From DATBSL01 sp963729875 (GTDB lineage: Bacteria > Acidobacteriota > Vicinamibacteria > Fen-336), in assembly GCA_963729875.1 (NCBI GenBank), contig CAVSPR010000002.1:310001-374000 (forward strand): a DNA stretch of 64,000 nucleotides. Direction: 5' to 3'. Within the stretch, counting starts at the first letter, position 1, and each line of letters starts with the position of its first letter. The notes beneath the pieces were generated by a model that did not search any database, was not told the origin of the DNA, and saw nothing but the letters and a program-made list of their open reading frames with translations. The position numbers and the translations under genes are program-made. This document shows, one piece after another, positions 9,509 to 18,254 of the stretch.

Positions 9509-10338
9509 GGGCCGCGCTCACGATCGCCCACCTGACTCTGGCCGAGGCGCGCCGCCGGCGCCTCCTCGCCGCCGCGCTCGTCCTCGGGGCGGCCTTCGTC
9601 CTCCTCTTCGGTGTCGGCTTCCACTTCATCGTCCGCGACATACGGGAGCACGGCGCCTCGCCGGCCCAGCAGCGCTTCGTGCTGAGCTTCATCGTGATGG
9701 CCGCTCTCTACGCCGCGAACTTCCTCATCGTGATGACGTCGGTCCTCGTCACGATCGACACCCTGGCGGGGGAGATCGGCTCGGGAGTGATCGAGGCGCT
9801 GTGCACGAAGCCGGTCCCCCGCTGGGCGGTGGTCCTCGGCAAGTGGCTCGGCTGCTGGGCGATCCTGGCGATGTACGCGACGCTCCTGTGCGGGGGCGTC
9901 CTCCTCGTGGCCCGGCTCGTGGGCGGCTACACGCCCCCGAACGCCGCGCTCGGCCTGCCGCTCCTTCTCCTGGAGGGGACGGTCCTGCTGACCCTCGCCC
10001 TCGCCGGGGGCACGCGCCTGTCGACCCTGGCGAACGGCGTGACCGTGTTCGGCCTGTACGGCCTCGCCTTCGTCGGCGGCTGGATGGAGCAGGTCGGCAC
10101 GCTCGCGAGCAACCCGACCGCGCGCTACATCGGGATCGGGGCGAGCCTCCTCGTGCCGAGCGAGTCGCTGTGGCAGCTGGCCGCGCACACCATGCAGCCG
10201 CCGATCGTGCGCAACCTCGGCATCGGGCCCTTCTCGCCCGTCTCGGTGCCCAGCCCGGCCATGGTGGCGTGGGCCGCCGGCTACGTGCTCGTCACCCTCG
10301 CCGTGGCCCTGCGCCTCTTCCGCACCCGGGACCTCTAG
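9505..10338 (+). CDS. ABC-2 type transporter permease
   Basis: 277 residues with six predicted membrane segments (for example LLAAALVLGAAFVLLFGVGFHF, FIVMAALYAANFLIVMTSVLV, AVVLGKWLGCWAILAMYATLL, MVAWAAGYVLVTLAVALRLF). Topology and the GxIEALCTKPVPRWAVVLGK loop fit the NatB/ABC2_membrane group, partner of the ATPase just upstream. Likely exports a drug, lipid or ion; substrate unknown. It ends the operon; the next gene starts about 270 nt later behind its own promoter. Confidence 0.85.
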   Translation: MRAALTIAHLTLAEARRRRLLAAALVLGAAFVLLFGVGFHFIVRDIREHGASPAQQRFVLSFIVMAALYAANFLIVMTSVLVTIDTLAGEIGSGVIEALCTKPVPRWAVVLGKWLGCWAILAMYATLLCGGVLLVARLVGGYTPPNAALGLPLLLLEGTVLLTLALAGGTRLSTLANGVTVFGLYGLAFVGGWMEQVGTLASNPTARYIGIGASLLVPSESLWQLAAHTMQPPIVRNLGIGPFSPVSVPSPAMVAWAAGYVLVTLAVALRLFRTRDL

Positions 10339-10426
10339 GCTGCCCCGATAGCCCGACGGAGCCATTCCATTCACACGTGAGCTCAGGGCATCTTGTCTCC
10401 TGAGCACCTCGAACCTCTGCCCGGGC

Positions 10427-10440
10427 GTGATCTGGCTCAC
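10427..10440 (+). promoter_or_regulatory. CRP/FNR-family operator-like site GTGA-N6-TCAC
   Basis: GTGATCTGGCTCAC followed by A matches the CRP core TGTGA-N6-TCACA except for the first T. Its centre lies about 81 bp before the predicted transcription start (about 10515), a spacing used by class I activator sites. The regulator is not in the window. Confidence 0.4.
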
Positions 10441-10480
10441 AGTCGCGCGGAGGGGGCAGGGATCAGTGATCACGAGCACC

Positions 10481-10508
10481 TTGCATCGAGCGCACCTATC
10501 GATAGTAT
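10481..10508 (+). promoter_or_regulatory. Promoter TTGCAT-N16-TAGTAT
   Basis: -35 TTGCAT (10481-10486), 16-bp spacer, -10 TAGTAT (10503-10508), in a locally AT-richer patch that includes the palindrome TATCGATA. Predicted start about 10515, giving a leader of about 97 nt before the GTG at 10612. Confidence 0.5.
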
Positions 10509-10611
10509 TCGGGCTCTCGTTCTGTGCGGTGGGCCCGGGTGAGTCGCCACCGGGGTGCATTCGAGGTCCGGGACGCGTTCCCGAGGGCCTTTGACAAAAG
10601 GGGGCGTGGGA

Positions 10612-11484
10612 GTGTCCAAGCGCGACGGGGCATACGGCGTCTTCCTGACGCTCCTCTACGTCGCGGGGGCCGCCCTCGTGCTCGCCACCCTGGCCCAGGG
10701 CCTCGACTTCTACCGTACGCCGCTCCTCGAGCGGGCCCACCACCAGGGCTACTGGGAATGGAAGGCGGGCGGCTCGGTCGGCCACAAGCTGGGCGTCGCC
10801 GGCTCCTCGATGATGGTCCTCATGCTCCTCTACTCCGTCCGCAAGAGGGTGGGGGCGCTCCGGCGGCTCGGTCCGCTCAGCCGCTGGCTGGACGTGCACA
10901 TCTTCCTCGGCGTCGTCGGCCCCCTCCTGGTCGTCCTCCACTCCAGCTTCAAGGTCCAGGGGCTCGTGGCGCTGAGCTTCTGGTCGATGGTCGTCGTGGC
11001 TTCGAGCGGGGTCCTCGGCCGCTACCTGTACCTCCAGATCCCCCGCACGCGCGCCGGCGAGGAGCAGACCTTCCTGGAGCTCGAAGCGGAGGACCGCGAG
11101 CTCTCCGAGCAGCTGCGGACCCGCTTCCGCCTCGACGAGGCCCAGGTCGCCCGGCTCGACGCCCTGGTCGATGTCCCGGTGCGCGCCGGCCTTCTCGCCG
11201 GGTTCATCCGGCTGGTCACGGACGACCTGCGCCTGCGGTCGGCCCTGCGCGGGTTCGCGAGGGACTGCCGGTCGGTTCCCCGGACCGTCTTCCGCGACTT
11301 CGAGCGGGTCGTGCGCCAGAAGGCCCAGGCGCACCGCCGCATCCTGCTCTGGGCCCGGGTGCACGAGCTATTCCACTACTGGCACGTGCTCCACAAGCCC
11401 TTCGCGCTGGTGATGTACCTGTTCATGATCGTGCACGTGGCGGTGGCGTTCGTCACCGGCTACGGCTGGGGGGGGCGGCCGTGA
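10612..11484 (+). CDS. Inner-membrane b-type cytochrome-like protein of the electron-conduit operon
   Basis: 290 residues with about five membrane helices: GVFLTLLYVAGAALVLATLA, a helix after GHKLG, WLDVHIFLGVVGPLLVVLH, FWSMVVVASSGVLGRYLYL, and FALVMYLFMIVHVAVAFVTG. Paired histidines in or near helices (GHKLG, DVHIF, VVLHSS, HYWHVLHKPF, MIVHV) fit bis-His haem b ligation as in cytochrome b561/ferric-reductase-like proteins. A charged cytoplasmic segment lies between helices 4 and 5. GTG 10612 is chosen because GGGGG precedes it and translation upstream lacks coding character. Its stop overlaps the next start (GTGA). Expected role: take electrons from the quinol pool and pass them to the periplasmic multihaem cytochromes encoded next. 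Confidence 0.7.
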   Translation: MSKRDGAYGVFLTLLYVAGAALVLATLAQGLDFYRTPLLERAHHQGYWEWKAGGSVGHKLGVAGSSMMVLMLLYSVRKRVGALRRLGPLSRWLDVHIFLGVVGPLLVVLHSSFKVQGLVALSFWSMVVVASSGVLGRYLYLQIPRTRAGEEQTFLELEAEDRELSEQLRTRFRLDEAQVARLDALVDVPVRAGLLAGFIRLVTDDLRLRSALRGFARDCRSVPRTVFRDFERVVRQKAQAHRRILLWARVHELFHYWHVLHKPFALVMYLFMIVHVAVAFVTGYGWGGRP

Positions 11485-13112
11485 GCCGACGCCTCGCCAC
11501 GGCGCTGGCTCTCGGCCTGGCGGGTCTCGCCGCGCCCTCCGCCCGCGCGCAGATCTCGCCCGGCCCCCTGAGCCGTGCCCACGCGAAGCTCGAGGGCAGC
11601 ACCCGCTGCCTCGACTGCCACGACGCCGGGCAGGGCGTCGCTCCCGCCAAGTGCCTCGCGTGCCACAAGCCGCTGCAGGAGCGCGTCGCGGCCGGCCGGG
11701 GGCTGCACGCGCGGGCCGACTACCGGGACTGCAAGACGTGCCACGTCGAGCACCAGGGCGTCGAGTACGAGCTCGTCTGGTGGGGCAAGGCGGGCAAGAG
11801 GGCCTTCGACCACGCGCAGACGGGGCACCCGCTCGCCGGGAAGCACGCGACCCTCTCCTGCGAGCAGTGCCACAAGACCCGCTCCTACCTTGGGAACGTC
11901 ACCGACTGCGCTTCCTGCCACAAGGACGAGCACCGGGGCCAGTTCACCGGGCGCCCCTGCTCCTCCTGCCACACGGAGCAAGCGTGGAAGCCGGCCGTCG
12001 GCTTCGACCACGCGAAGACGGCGTGGCCCCTCACCGGGCGGCACGCCGCGGTGGGCTGCGAGAAGTGCCACGCGACCCGCCGGCCCGACCCCGCGAACGT
12101 CGCGGTTTCCTATCGCGTCTTCAGGGCCGTCGCGGGAAAGGACTGTGCGAGCTGCCACGAGGACAGCCACAAGGGCCGTCTCGGCAGCGCCTGCGCGACG
12201 TGCCACACGACCTCGGGCTGGCGCGGCGCGGTCGTCGCGAAGGGCTTCGACCACGCGAAGACGGCGTATGCGCTGACCGGGCGCCACGCCACGGTGAGCT
12301 GCGAGAAGTGCCACGTGCCGGGCCGGCCGATGCGGGTGAAGCACGACCGCTGCACCGACTGCCACGCCGACGCGCACGCGGGGACCCTCGCCCGGCGGGC
12401 GGACGGGGGCCGCTGCGAGGGCTGCCACGACGTGAACGGCTTCCGCCCGGCCCGCTTCGGGCCCGAGGACCACGCGAAGACGGCCTACCCGCTCGCCGGG
12501 GCCCACCTCGCCGTGGCCTGCGACCAGTGCCACCGGCCCGCGAGGTCCCCCGGCGGCGTCACGACCGTGCCGCTCCACCTCGCGTCCACCCGCTGCGCCG
12601 ACTGCCACAAGGACCCGCACCAGGGCGAGGCGGCGCGCGTCGTCGCGAAGGGCGGCTGCGAGTCGTGCCACCGCGTGGAATCGTGGCGCCAGGTGGCCTT
12701 CGACCACGGCCAGACCCGCTACCCGCTCTCCGGCGGCCACGTTCGCGTCGGGTGCGTCTCCTGCCACCGCCCGGCCGCCGCCGGTCCGCCGGCCCGCCTC
12801 CGCTTCGCCGGCGTGCCGCAGGCCTGCGAGGGCTGCCACCGCGACCCCCACCAGGGCCAGTTCGCGCAGGCGGGCGGCACGGTGTCGTGCGAGCGCTGCC
12901 ACACGACGGACAACCTGAAGGCGTCGAAGTTCGATCACTCGCGCGACGCCGCGTACAAGCTCGACGGGGCCCACGCGCGCCTCGCCTGCGCGGCCTGCCA
13001 CCGCCCCGAGACCCGGAGCGGCGTGACGTTCATCCGCTATAAGCCGCTCCCCACGACGTGCCGCGGCTGCCATGGCCCCCGCGGGCAGCCCGGAAACGGA
13101 GAACGCCCATGA
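11481..13112 (+). CDS. 20-haem c-type cytochrome (cytochrome c3/c7-like repeats), secreted
   Basis: 543 residues with a signal peptide (LATALALGLAGLAAPSARAQ). I count 20 CxxCH haem-attachment motifs (first CLDCH, last CRGCH), spaced mostly 15-40 residues apart, with distal histidines in recurring F-D-H-A/x-T and G-x-H-A blocks (FDHAKTAWPLTGRHA). That repeat pattern (haem, KDxHxGxF, haem, FDHxxTxYPLxGxH) is typical of long linear multihaem wires. It should sit in the periplasm or on the outer face and conduct electrons between the b-type cytochrome and the 22-haem protein. It starts at GTG 11481 overlapping the upstream stop, and its stop overlaps the next ATG. Requires a cytochrome c maturation system, absent here. 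Confidence 0.93.
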   Translation: MSRRLATALALGLAGLAAPSARAQISPGPLSRAHAKLEGSTRCLDCHDAGQGVAPAKCLACHKPLQERVAAGRGLHARADYRDCKTCHVEHQGVEYELVWWGKAGKRAFDHAQTGHPLAGKHATLSCEQCHKTRSYLGNVTDCASCHKDEHRGQFTGRPCSSCHTEQAWKPAVGFDHAKTAWPLTGRHAAVGCEKCHATRRPDPANVAVSYRVFRAVAGKDCASCHEDSHKGRLGSACATCHTTSGWRGAVVAKGFDHAKTAYALTGRHATVSCEKCHVPGRPMRVKHDRCTDCHADAHAGTLARRADGGRCEGCHDVNGFRPARFGPEDHAKTAYPLAGAHLAVACDQCHRPARSPGGVTTVPLHLASTRCADCHKDPHQGEAARVVAKGGCESCHRVESWRQVAFDHGQTRYPLSGGHVRVGCVSCHRPAAAGPPARLRFAGVPQACEGCHRDPHQGQFAQAGGTVSCERCHTTDNLKASKFDHSRDAAYKLDGAHARLACAACHRPETRSGVTFIRYKPLPTTCRGCHGPRGQPGNGERP

Positions 13113-14839
13113 GACCTCCGATCCTCGCCGCAGGAATCGCCGTGCTGGCCCTGGTGCCGATCCTGGTCGCGCGCGGGCAGAGCCCGAGCGACGAGCCCCA
13201 CGGCGGCCTGCAGCTCGACTGCGCCGAGTGCCACAACCCCGAGAAGTGGGTCCCGGTCGTGAAGCCCCCCACGTTCCGCCACGAGACGACCGGCTTCGCC
13301 CTCCAGTCGACGCACGCGCAGGTGTCGTGCCGCGGTTGCCATCGCACGCTCGTCTTCAACCGGGTGGGCACGGCCTGCGCGGACTGCCACAAGGACGCGC
13401 ACCGCGGCGAGATGGGCTTCCAGTGCGACGCGTGCCACACCCCGACCACCTGGAGTAACCAGCGGGAGATGTTCCAGGTCCACAGCCGCACCCGCTTCCC
13501 TCTCTTCGCCTCCCACGCCCGCCTCGACTGCCAGGCGTGCCACAAGAGCCAGAAGCCCTACGAGTACAAGAACACGCCCGCCGAGTGCGGCAACTGCCAC
13601 CTCGAGACGTGGGAGCAGACGGCGAACCCGCCCCACGCCCAGTCCGGCTTCTCGCGGCGCTGCGAGGACTGCCACAACATCACCTCGCCGACCTGGCACA
13701 GCGCGAACTTCTCGCACCCGGCGTCCTTCCCTCTCGCGGGTGGCCACGCCGGCCTCGCCTGCGCGCGCTGCCACGTGGGCGGCGTCTACGCCGGGACGTC
13801 CTCGGCCTGCGTGTCGTGCCATCAGGCCAGCTACCAGGCGGCCGCGAACCCCAACCACGTGGCCGGGCGCTTCCCCACGACCTGCGAAGGCTGCCACACG
13901 ATCAACGGCTGGCGCCCCGCCAAGTTCGACCACGACCAGACCCGCTACCCCCTGACCGGCGCCCACACCCGGGTGGACTGCGCGAAGTGCCACGTGGGCG
14001 GCCGCTACACGGGGACGCCGACGGACTGCTACTCGTGCCACCAGCCGGACTACGCGCGGACGACGAACCCCAACCACCAGGCGTCCGGTTTCCCCACGCA
14101 GTGCCAGAGCTGCCACAACACGGGTGCCTGGAAGCCCGCGAACTTCGACCACAACGCCACGCGGTTCCCCCTGACCGGCGCCCACACCCGGGTGGACTGC
14201 ACGAAGTGCCACGTGGGCGGCCGCTACACGGGCACGCCGACGGACTGCTACTCGTGCCACCAGGCGAACTACGCGGGCGCGACGAACCCCAACCACCAGG
14301 CCTCCGCGTTCCCGACCCAGTGCCAGACCTGCCACACCACCTCGGCCTGGCGCCCCGCCACCGTCGACCACAGCAAGACACGCTTCCCGCTGACGGGGGC
14401 CCACACCCGCGTGGACTGCACGAAGTGCCACGTGGGGGGCCGCTACACGGGCACGCCGACGGACTGCTACTCGTGCCACCAGGCGAACTACGCGGGCACG
14501 ACGAACCCCAACCACCAGGCGGCCAACTTCCCGGTCCAGTGCCAGAGCTGCCACACGACGAGCGCCTGGCGGCCGGCGAGCTTCGACCACGACGGGCGGT
14601 ACTTTCCGATCTACTCCGGGACGCACCGTGGGAAGTGGTCGAGCTGCGGCGAGTGCCACGTCAACTCCGGTAACTACCGGGTCTTCGAGTGCATCCTGTG
14701 TCACGAGCACTCGAACCGCACCGAGGTGGACGGCAAGCACAAGGGCGTCAGCGGCTACAACTACACCAGCAGCGCCTGCTACCAGTGCCACCGTAACGGG
14801 CGGGCCGACGACGCGGGCGGCTTCGGACGGCTGCCGTGA
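13109..14839 (+). CDS. 22-haem c-type cytochrome with recent tandem domain repeats, secreted
   Basis: 576 residues with a signal peptide (ILAAGIAVLALVPILVARGQ). I count 22 CxxCH motifs (CAECH first, CYQCH last). The middle consists of four consecutive 73-residue modules, each with a C(A/T)KCHVGGRYTGTPTD, a CYSCHQ and a CQxCHxxxAW motif followed by FDHxxTRFPLTGAHTRVD. The last three are nearly identical in both protein and DNA. Final haems (CGECH, CILCH, CYQCH) break the pattern and may form the exit end of the wire. It overlaps its upstream partner (ATGA) and is followed 11 nt later by the outer-membrane barrel, so it most likely threads into or docks onto that pore for extracellular electron transfer. 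Confidence 0.93.
   Translation: MRPPILAAGIAVLALVPILVARGQSPSDEPHGGLQLDCAECHNPEKWVPVVKPPTFRHETTGFALQSTHAQVSCRGCHRTLVFNRVGTACADCHKDAHRGEMGFQCDACHTPTTWSNQREMFQVHSRTRFPLFASHARLDCQACHKSQKPYEYKNTPAECGNCHLETWEQTANPPHAQSGFSRRCEDCHNITSPTWHSANFSHPASFPLAGGHAGLACARCHVGGVYAGTSSACVSCHQASYQAAANPNHVAGRFPTTCEGCHTINGWRPAKFDHDQTRYPLTGAHTRVDCAKCHVGGRYTGTPTDCYSCHQPDYARTTNPNHQASGFPTQCQSCHNTGAWKPANFDHNATRFPLTGAHTRVDCTKCHVGGRYTGTPTDCYSCHQANYAGATNPNHQASAFPTQCQTCHTTSAWRPATVDHSKTRFPLTGAHTRVDCTKCHVGGRYTGTPTDCYSCHQANYAGTTNPNHQAANFPVQCQSCHTTSAWRPASFDHDGRYFPIYSGTHRGKWSSCGECHVNSGNYRVFECILCHEHSNRTEVDGKHKGVSGYNYTSSACYQCHRNGRADDAGGFGRLP
13757..14632 (+). repeat. Four tandem 219-bp repeats inside the 22-haem cytochrome gene
   Basis: Equivalent positions recur at 13757, 13976, 14195 and 14414, exactly 219 bp (73 codons) apart. 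Copies 2-4 share long identical tracts around the GGCCGCTACACGGG and GACGGACTGCTACTCG segments; copy 1 is more divergent. Each unit carries three haem sites. A degenerate fifth unit may follow at 14633. Confidence 0.9.
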
Positions 14840-14850
14840 GGGGGGACGCC

Positions 14851-16888
14851 ATGCGCCTGATGCGACACGCGACGCTGCTGCTGGCCCTCGCCCTGACGCC
14901 GGTCGCCCCCTCCCGCGGCGAGCCGCGCTTCGTCGTCACCTCCCGCTCGCTGGCCACCGTCACTGTCGATGCCGGACGAGCCGACGGCCTCGGCGTGGGC
15001 GACAAGCTCCGGGTGGTCGAGGGCCCGCGGATCATCGGGGAACTCGAGGTCGTCTCGGCTGCCGAGCGGTGGTCGTCCTGCCGCGTGCTGTCCGTCACCC
15101 GACCGATCGCCACGGGCGACGTCGTGGTCCGCCCGGCCGGGCCACTGCCGGCCACGGCGACCTCCGCTTCGACCGCCCGACCCCACACCCGCACCCACGC
15201 CCACGCCCACACCCACACCCACACCCACACCCACACCCACACCCACACCGCGGGCGGCGCCCCAGGCTGTTCCGTCGACTGTCGCTCCGCCGGCCGCGGT
15301 CCCGGCGGGCAGTTCGAAGTTCACGGTGAAATACCGCTCGGCGGCCAACGTCTATCTCGACGGGGGTCGGGCCGCGGGCCTCGAGGTCGGCGACCGACTC
15401 CGCGTCGTCTCGGGGCAGGACACGGTCGCGGAGCTGGAGGTCGCCTACGCCGCCGAGATGTCGGCGTCGTGCCGCGTCGTCTCGGAGACGCGCCCGGTGC
15501 GCGCGGGCGACGTCGCCGTTCGGCTCGGTGCACCACGGGCCGCGACCGCGCCGCCCGTGGCCACCCCGGCACCGTCCCCCTCGGCCGCACCCGCGACGCG
15601 CGCACCCGCAGCGGCACCCGAGGAGCCGCGGCCGTCCACACCGTGGGCCCGCGTGCGCGGCTACGCCTCGTTTGGCTACTACAAGAGCTGGGACGAGACG
15701 GAGTACGCCCTCGACTTCGAGGAGCGCACGGCCCGGGTCGAGATCGGCGTCTACGACATCGCCCGGCAGCCGCTGAGCTTCACGCTGCGCGGCCGCAGCC
15801 GGGAGGACGTGCGGGCGCGCACCCTCAGCTCCCGCACGCCTTCGAGCGAGCGCACCGACCGGCTCTACGAGGTCGCCCTGCGCTACGAGCCGCCATCGGA
15901 CAAGGTGGGCCTCGAGGTGGGCCGCATCGGGATCTACCGCTTCGTCGGCATCGGGTACCTCGACGGGTTCCTCGGGCGCTTCCGCCCCCTGCCCGACCTG
16001 CAGGTTGGTGCCTTCGGCGGCCGGGTCGCCGACATCGAGGGCCTCGGCTTCGACGGCACCGGCTCGAAGTACGGCGGCTTCGTGCGCCTGGCCCCGGGCG
16101 GGCGCTGGGCGACGGGCGGATACGACGTCATGCTCGCCTTCGTCCGCGAGGACGCCGAGGGGGAGGTGAGCCGCGAGTACCTCAGCCTGGAGAGCCGGCT
16201 CGGGCAGGGCAGCCGCTGGTCGCTGTTCCAGCGGGCCGAGCTCGACCTCAACACCGGGTGGAGGAAGGACGTCACCGGAAAGAGCACGCAGCTCTCCAAC
16301 GTCTCGCTCTCGGGCAACCTGCGCGTCACCCCGTCGGCCTGGGCTTTCGTCTCCTACGACGGCCGGCGGAACTACCGGTACTACCGCAACCGGGTCGTCC
16401 CCGAGGAGGTGTTCGACGACCTGCTCCACCAGGGGCTGCGCGCCGGCGTCAACCTCTCACGGCCCGGCGGCTTCGGGGCGACGGCGGGGTTCGGGATGAG
16501 CCTCAAGGAGCCCGACCCGCGCCACCCCGAGCTCGACATCGCGAACGCGTACTCGGGCAACGTCGGCGTGCGGCACGCCGACGTGTTCGCCTCGGGCTTC
16601 TCGGTCGGCCTCGACGGGACCGGCTTCACGAACGGCTACACCGAGGGTGGGCTCGTGATGGCCCGCCTCGGGCGCCGCTTCGCCGCCGGCCACATGGTGG
16701 ACCTCTCCTACGGCCGCTCGGTCTACCGGGTTAAGCTCACGGAGGAGGACCGCACGACGCAGTGGCTGCGCCTCGTGGGCCGCGGCGAGCTGGGACGACG
16801 GGTGTACGTGCAGGTGGACTTCGAGTACGACACGGGAGACGACCTGAAGGGCCCGCGGGCATTCGCCGAGGTCGGGGTCCGCTTCTGA
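14851..16888 (+). CDS. Outer-membrane beta-barrel (porin) with duplicated N-terminal domain; single-base frameshift
   Basis: Signal peptide (ATLLLALALTPVAPSRG), then two copies of one small beta domain: RFVVTSRSLATVTVDAGRADGLGVGDKLRVV and KFTVKYRSAANVYLDGGRAAGLEVGDRLRVV, each ending GDV(V/A)V. A Pro-Thr linker separates them. A second Pro/Ala linker leads to a barrel of about 400 residues with alternating aromatic strands, ending AFAEVGVRF with a terminal Phe. The reading frame changes next to the linker; removing one C from the CCCC at 15181-15184 joins both halves into 678 residues (TARPTPAPTP...). ATG 14851 has a G-rich ribosome-binding site. Position behind two giant cytochromes suggests the porin of a porin-cytochrome complex. 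Confidence 0.75.
15206..15249 (+). repeat. Hexanucleotide microsatellite (CCCACA)7 encoding a Pro-Thr linker
   Basis: Seven perfect CCCACA units preceded by CCCACG/CCCGCA variants. In the correct frame it encodes a (Pro-Thr)n linker between the two N-terminal domains of the porin. Changes in copy number keep the frame and only alter linker length. Confidence 0.85.
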
Positions 16889-16892
16889 GGCG

Positions 16893-18254
16893 GTGGTGAC
16901 CGGCGAGGTCCTCATCTGGGGCGTATCGCTCGCCGCGGTGGCGGCGATCGTCCTGCCGTACGTGCTCTCCTTCCGCCAGCGTCGGCACGCCGACCGCTCG
17001 CGCAAGGAGGAGGCGGTGCGCCTCGGGGTCGATCGCCCCCAGGCGCAGTTCCCCTTCATCGACCCGATGCGCTGCATCGGCTGCGGGACCTGCGTCGACG
17101 CCTGCCCCGAGGGGGACGTTCTCGGCATCGTCGGCGGGACGGCGACGGTCGTGAACGGGCTGCGCTGCGTGGGCCACGGCCGGTGCGAGATCGCGTGCCC
17201 GGTGGGCGCGATCGAGGTCGGCCTCGGCGACCTGAAGCTGCGGAAGGACATCCCGCGGCTCGACGAGTGGCAGCAGACCACCGTGCCCGGGGTCTTCGTC
17301 GCGGGGGAGCTCGGCGGGCTCGCCCTCGTCAAGAACGCGATCGCCCAGGCCCGCCAGGTCGTGGACCGAGTGGCCCAGCTCGCGCCGGCTTCCCGAGCGG
17401 CGAGCGGCGGCGACGTGCTCGACGTCGTGATCGTGGGGGCGGGGCCGGCCGGGCTGACCGCGGCGGCGGCGGCCCGCGAGCGCGGGCTCTCCCACGTGGT
17501 CCTCGAGCAGGAGGGCGACCTCGGGGGGACGATCTTCCACTACCCGCGGCGCAAGCTCGTCCTCGTCCAGGCGGTGGATATGCCGATCCTCGGCCGCCTG
17601 CGCGAGGGCGAGTACGCGAAGGAAGACCTTCTGGCGGTCCTGCAGGACGTGTGCCGCCGCGGCGACCTCCGGGTCCGCTTCGGAGAGCGAGTCCTGGGCC
17701 TCGAGCGGAGCGGCGGCGTGTTCGCGGTTCGCAGCACGTCCGGCGTGACCCTCTCCCGCTTCGTCGTCCTGGCCCTGGGCCGCAGGGGCACGCCCCGCAG
17801 GCTCGGGGCGCCCGGCGAGGAGCTGCCCAAGGTCATGTACCAGCTGACCGACGCCGAGTCCTACGAGCAGCAGCGCATCCTCGTCGTCGGCGGAGGCGAC
17901 AGCGCGGTCGAGGCTGCCCTCGGCCTCGCCCGCCAGCGGGGCAACCGCGTCACCCTGTCCTACCGGCGCGAGAAGCTCGTCCGCATCAAGAAGAAGAACG
18001 AGCAGCGGATCGGCGAGCTGCTCGCCAATCGGCGGATCGAGGCCGCCTTCGAGACCGAGGTCGAGCGGATCGCGCCGTCGTCGGTACGGCTGAAGGCACC
18101 CGGCGGCGTGCGAGAGCTGCCGAACGACTATGTCTTCGTTTTCGCCGGCGGAGAGCCGCCCTTCGACCTGCTGCGCCAGATGGGCATCCGGTTCGGGGGC
18201 GACGCCTCGCCCGTGCCTACCGCGCCGGCTCGAACGTCAGGCTCGCGGAGTTGA
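16893..18254 (+). CDS. FAD/NAD(P)-dependent oxidoreductase with 4Fe-4S ferredoxin domain, membrane-anchored
   Basis: 453 residues. One N-terminal membrane helix (VLIWGVSLAAVAAIVLPYVL), then a di-cluster ferredoxin domain (CIGCGTCVDACPEGD and CVGHGRCEIACPVGA, about 62-112), a short segment with G-V-F-V-A-G-E, an FAD-binding Rossmann motif VIVGAGPAGLTAAAAA (about 176-192) and an NAD(P) motif ILVVGGGDSAVEAALG. The C-terminal part resembles thioredoxin-reductase/YpdA-like flavoproteins. It probably links NAD(P)H, ferredoxin and the membrane electron pool, feeding the cytochrome chain encoded upstream (4 nt gap after the porin). The last 38 nt overlap the convergent msrB gene, so the native C-terminus may be slightly extended. 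Confidence 0.82.
   Translation: MVTGEVLIWGVSLAAVAAIVLPYVLSFRQRRHADRSRKEEAVRLGVDRPQAQFPFIDPMRCIGCGTCVDACPEGDVLGIVGGTATVVNGLRCVGHGRCEIACPVGAIEVGLGDLKLRKDIPRLDEWQQTTVPGVFVAGELGGLALVKNAIAQARQVVDRVAQLAPASRAASGGDVLDVVIVGAGPAGLTAAAAARERGLSHVVLEQEGDLGGTIFHYPRRKLVLVQAVDMPILGRLREGEYAKEDLLAVLQDVCRRGDLRVRFGERVLGLERSGGVFAVRSTSGVTLSRFVVLALGRRGTPRRLGAPGEELPKVMYQLTDAESYEQQRILVVGGGDSAVEAALGLARQRGNRVTLSYRREKLVRIKKKNEQRIGELLANRRIEAAFETEVERIAPSSVRLKAPGGVRELPNDYVFVFAGGEPPFDLLRQMGIRFGGDASPVPTAPARTSGSRS

Larger units (their letters stand above)
10339..10611 (+). other. Gene-free regulatory region upstream of the multihaem cytochrome operon
   Basis: No convincing gene. It holds an inverted repeat GCTCAGG...CCTGAGC (about 10380-10405), a GTGA-N6-TCAC operator-like site (10427-10440), a palindrome GATCA-G-TGATC (10461-10471), and a good sigma-70-type promoter (10481-10508). 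The density of dyads is unlike the other short gaps in this window. Confidence 0.5.

Noticed and set aside
10591..10596. TTGACA just before the cytochrome b start, considered as a -35 element
   Set aside because: It sits only about 15 nt before the GTG, next to the ribosome-binding site, and no -10 box follows at suitable spacing; the promoter at 10481-10508 is better.
13757..14632. Regular tandem repeats considered as a CRISPR-like or satellite array
   Set aside because: The 219-bp units are continuous coding sequence with three haem motifs each and no spacers.
15206..15249. (CCCACA)7 as a phase-variation switch for the porin
   Set aside because: Hexamer gain or loss keeps the reading frame. 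The observed frame change lies in the adjacent C4 run and is better explained as a base-call error.
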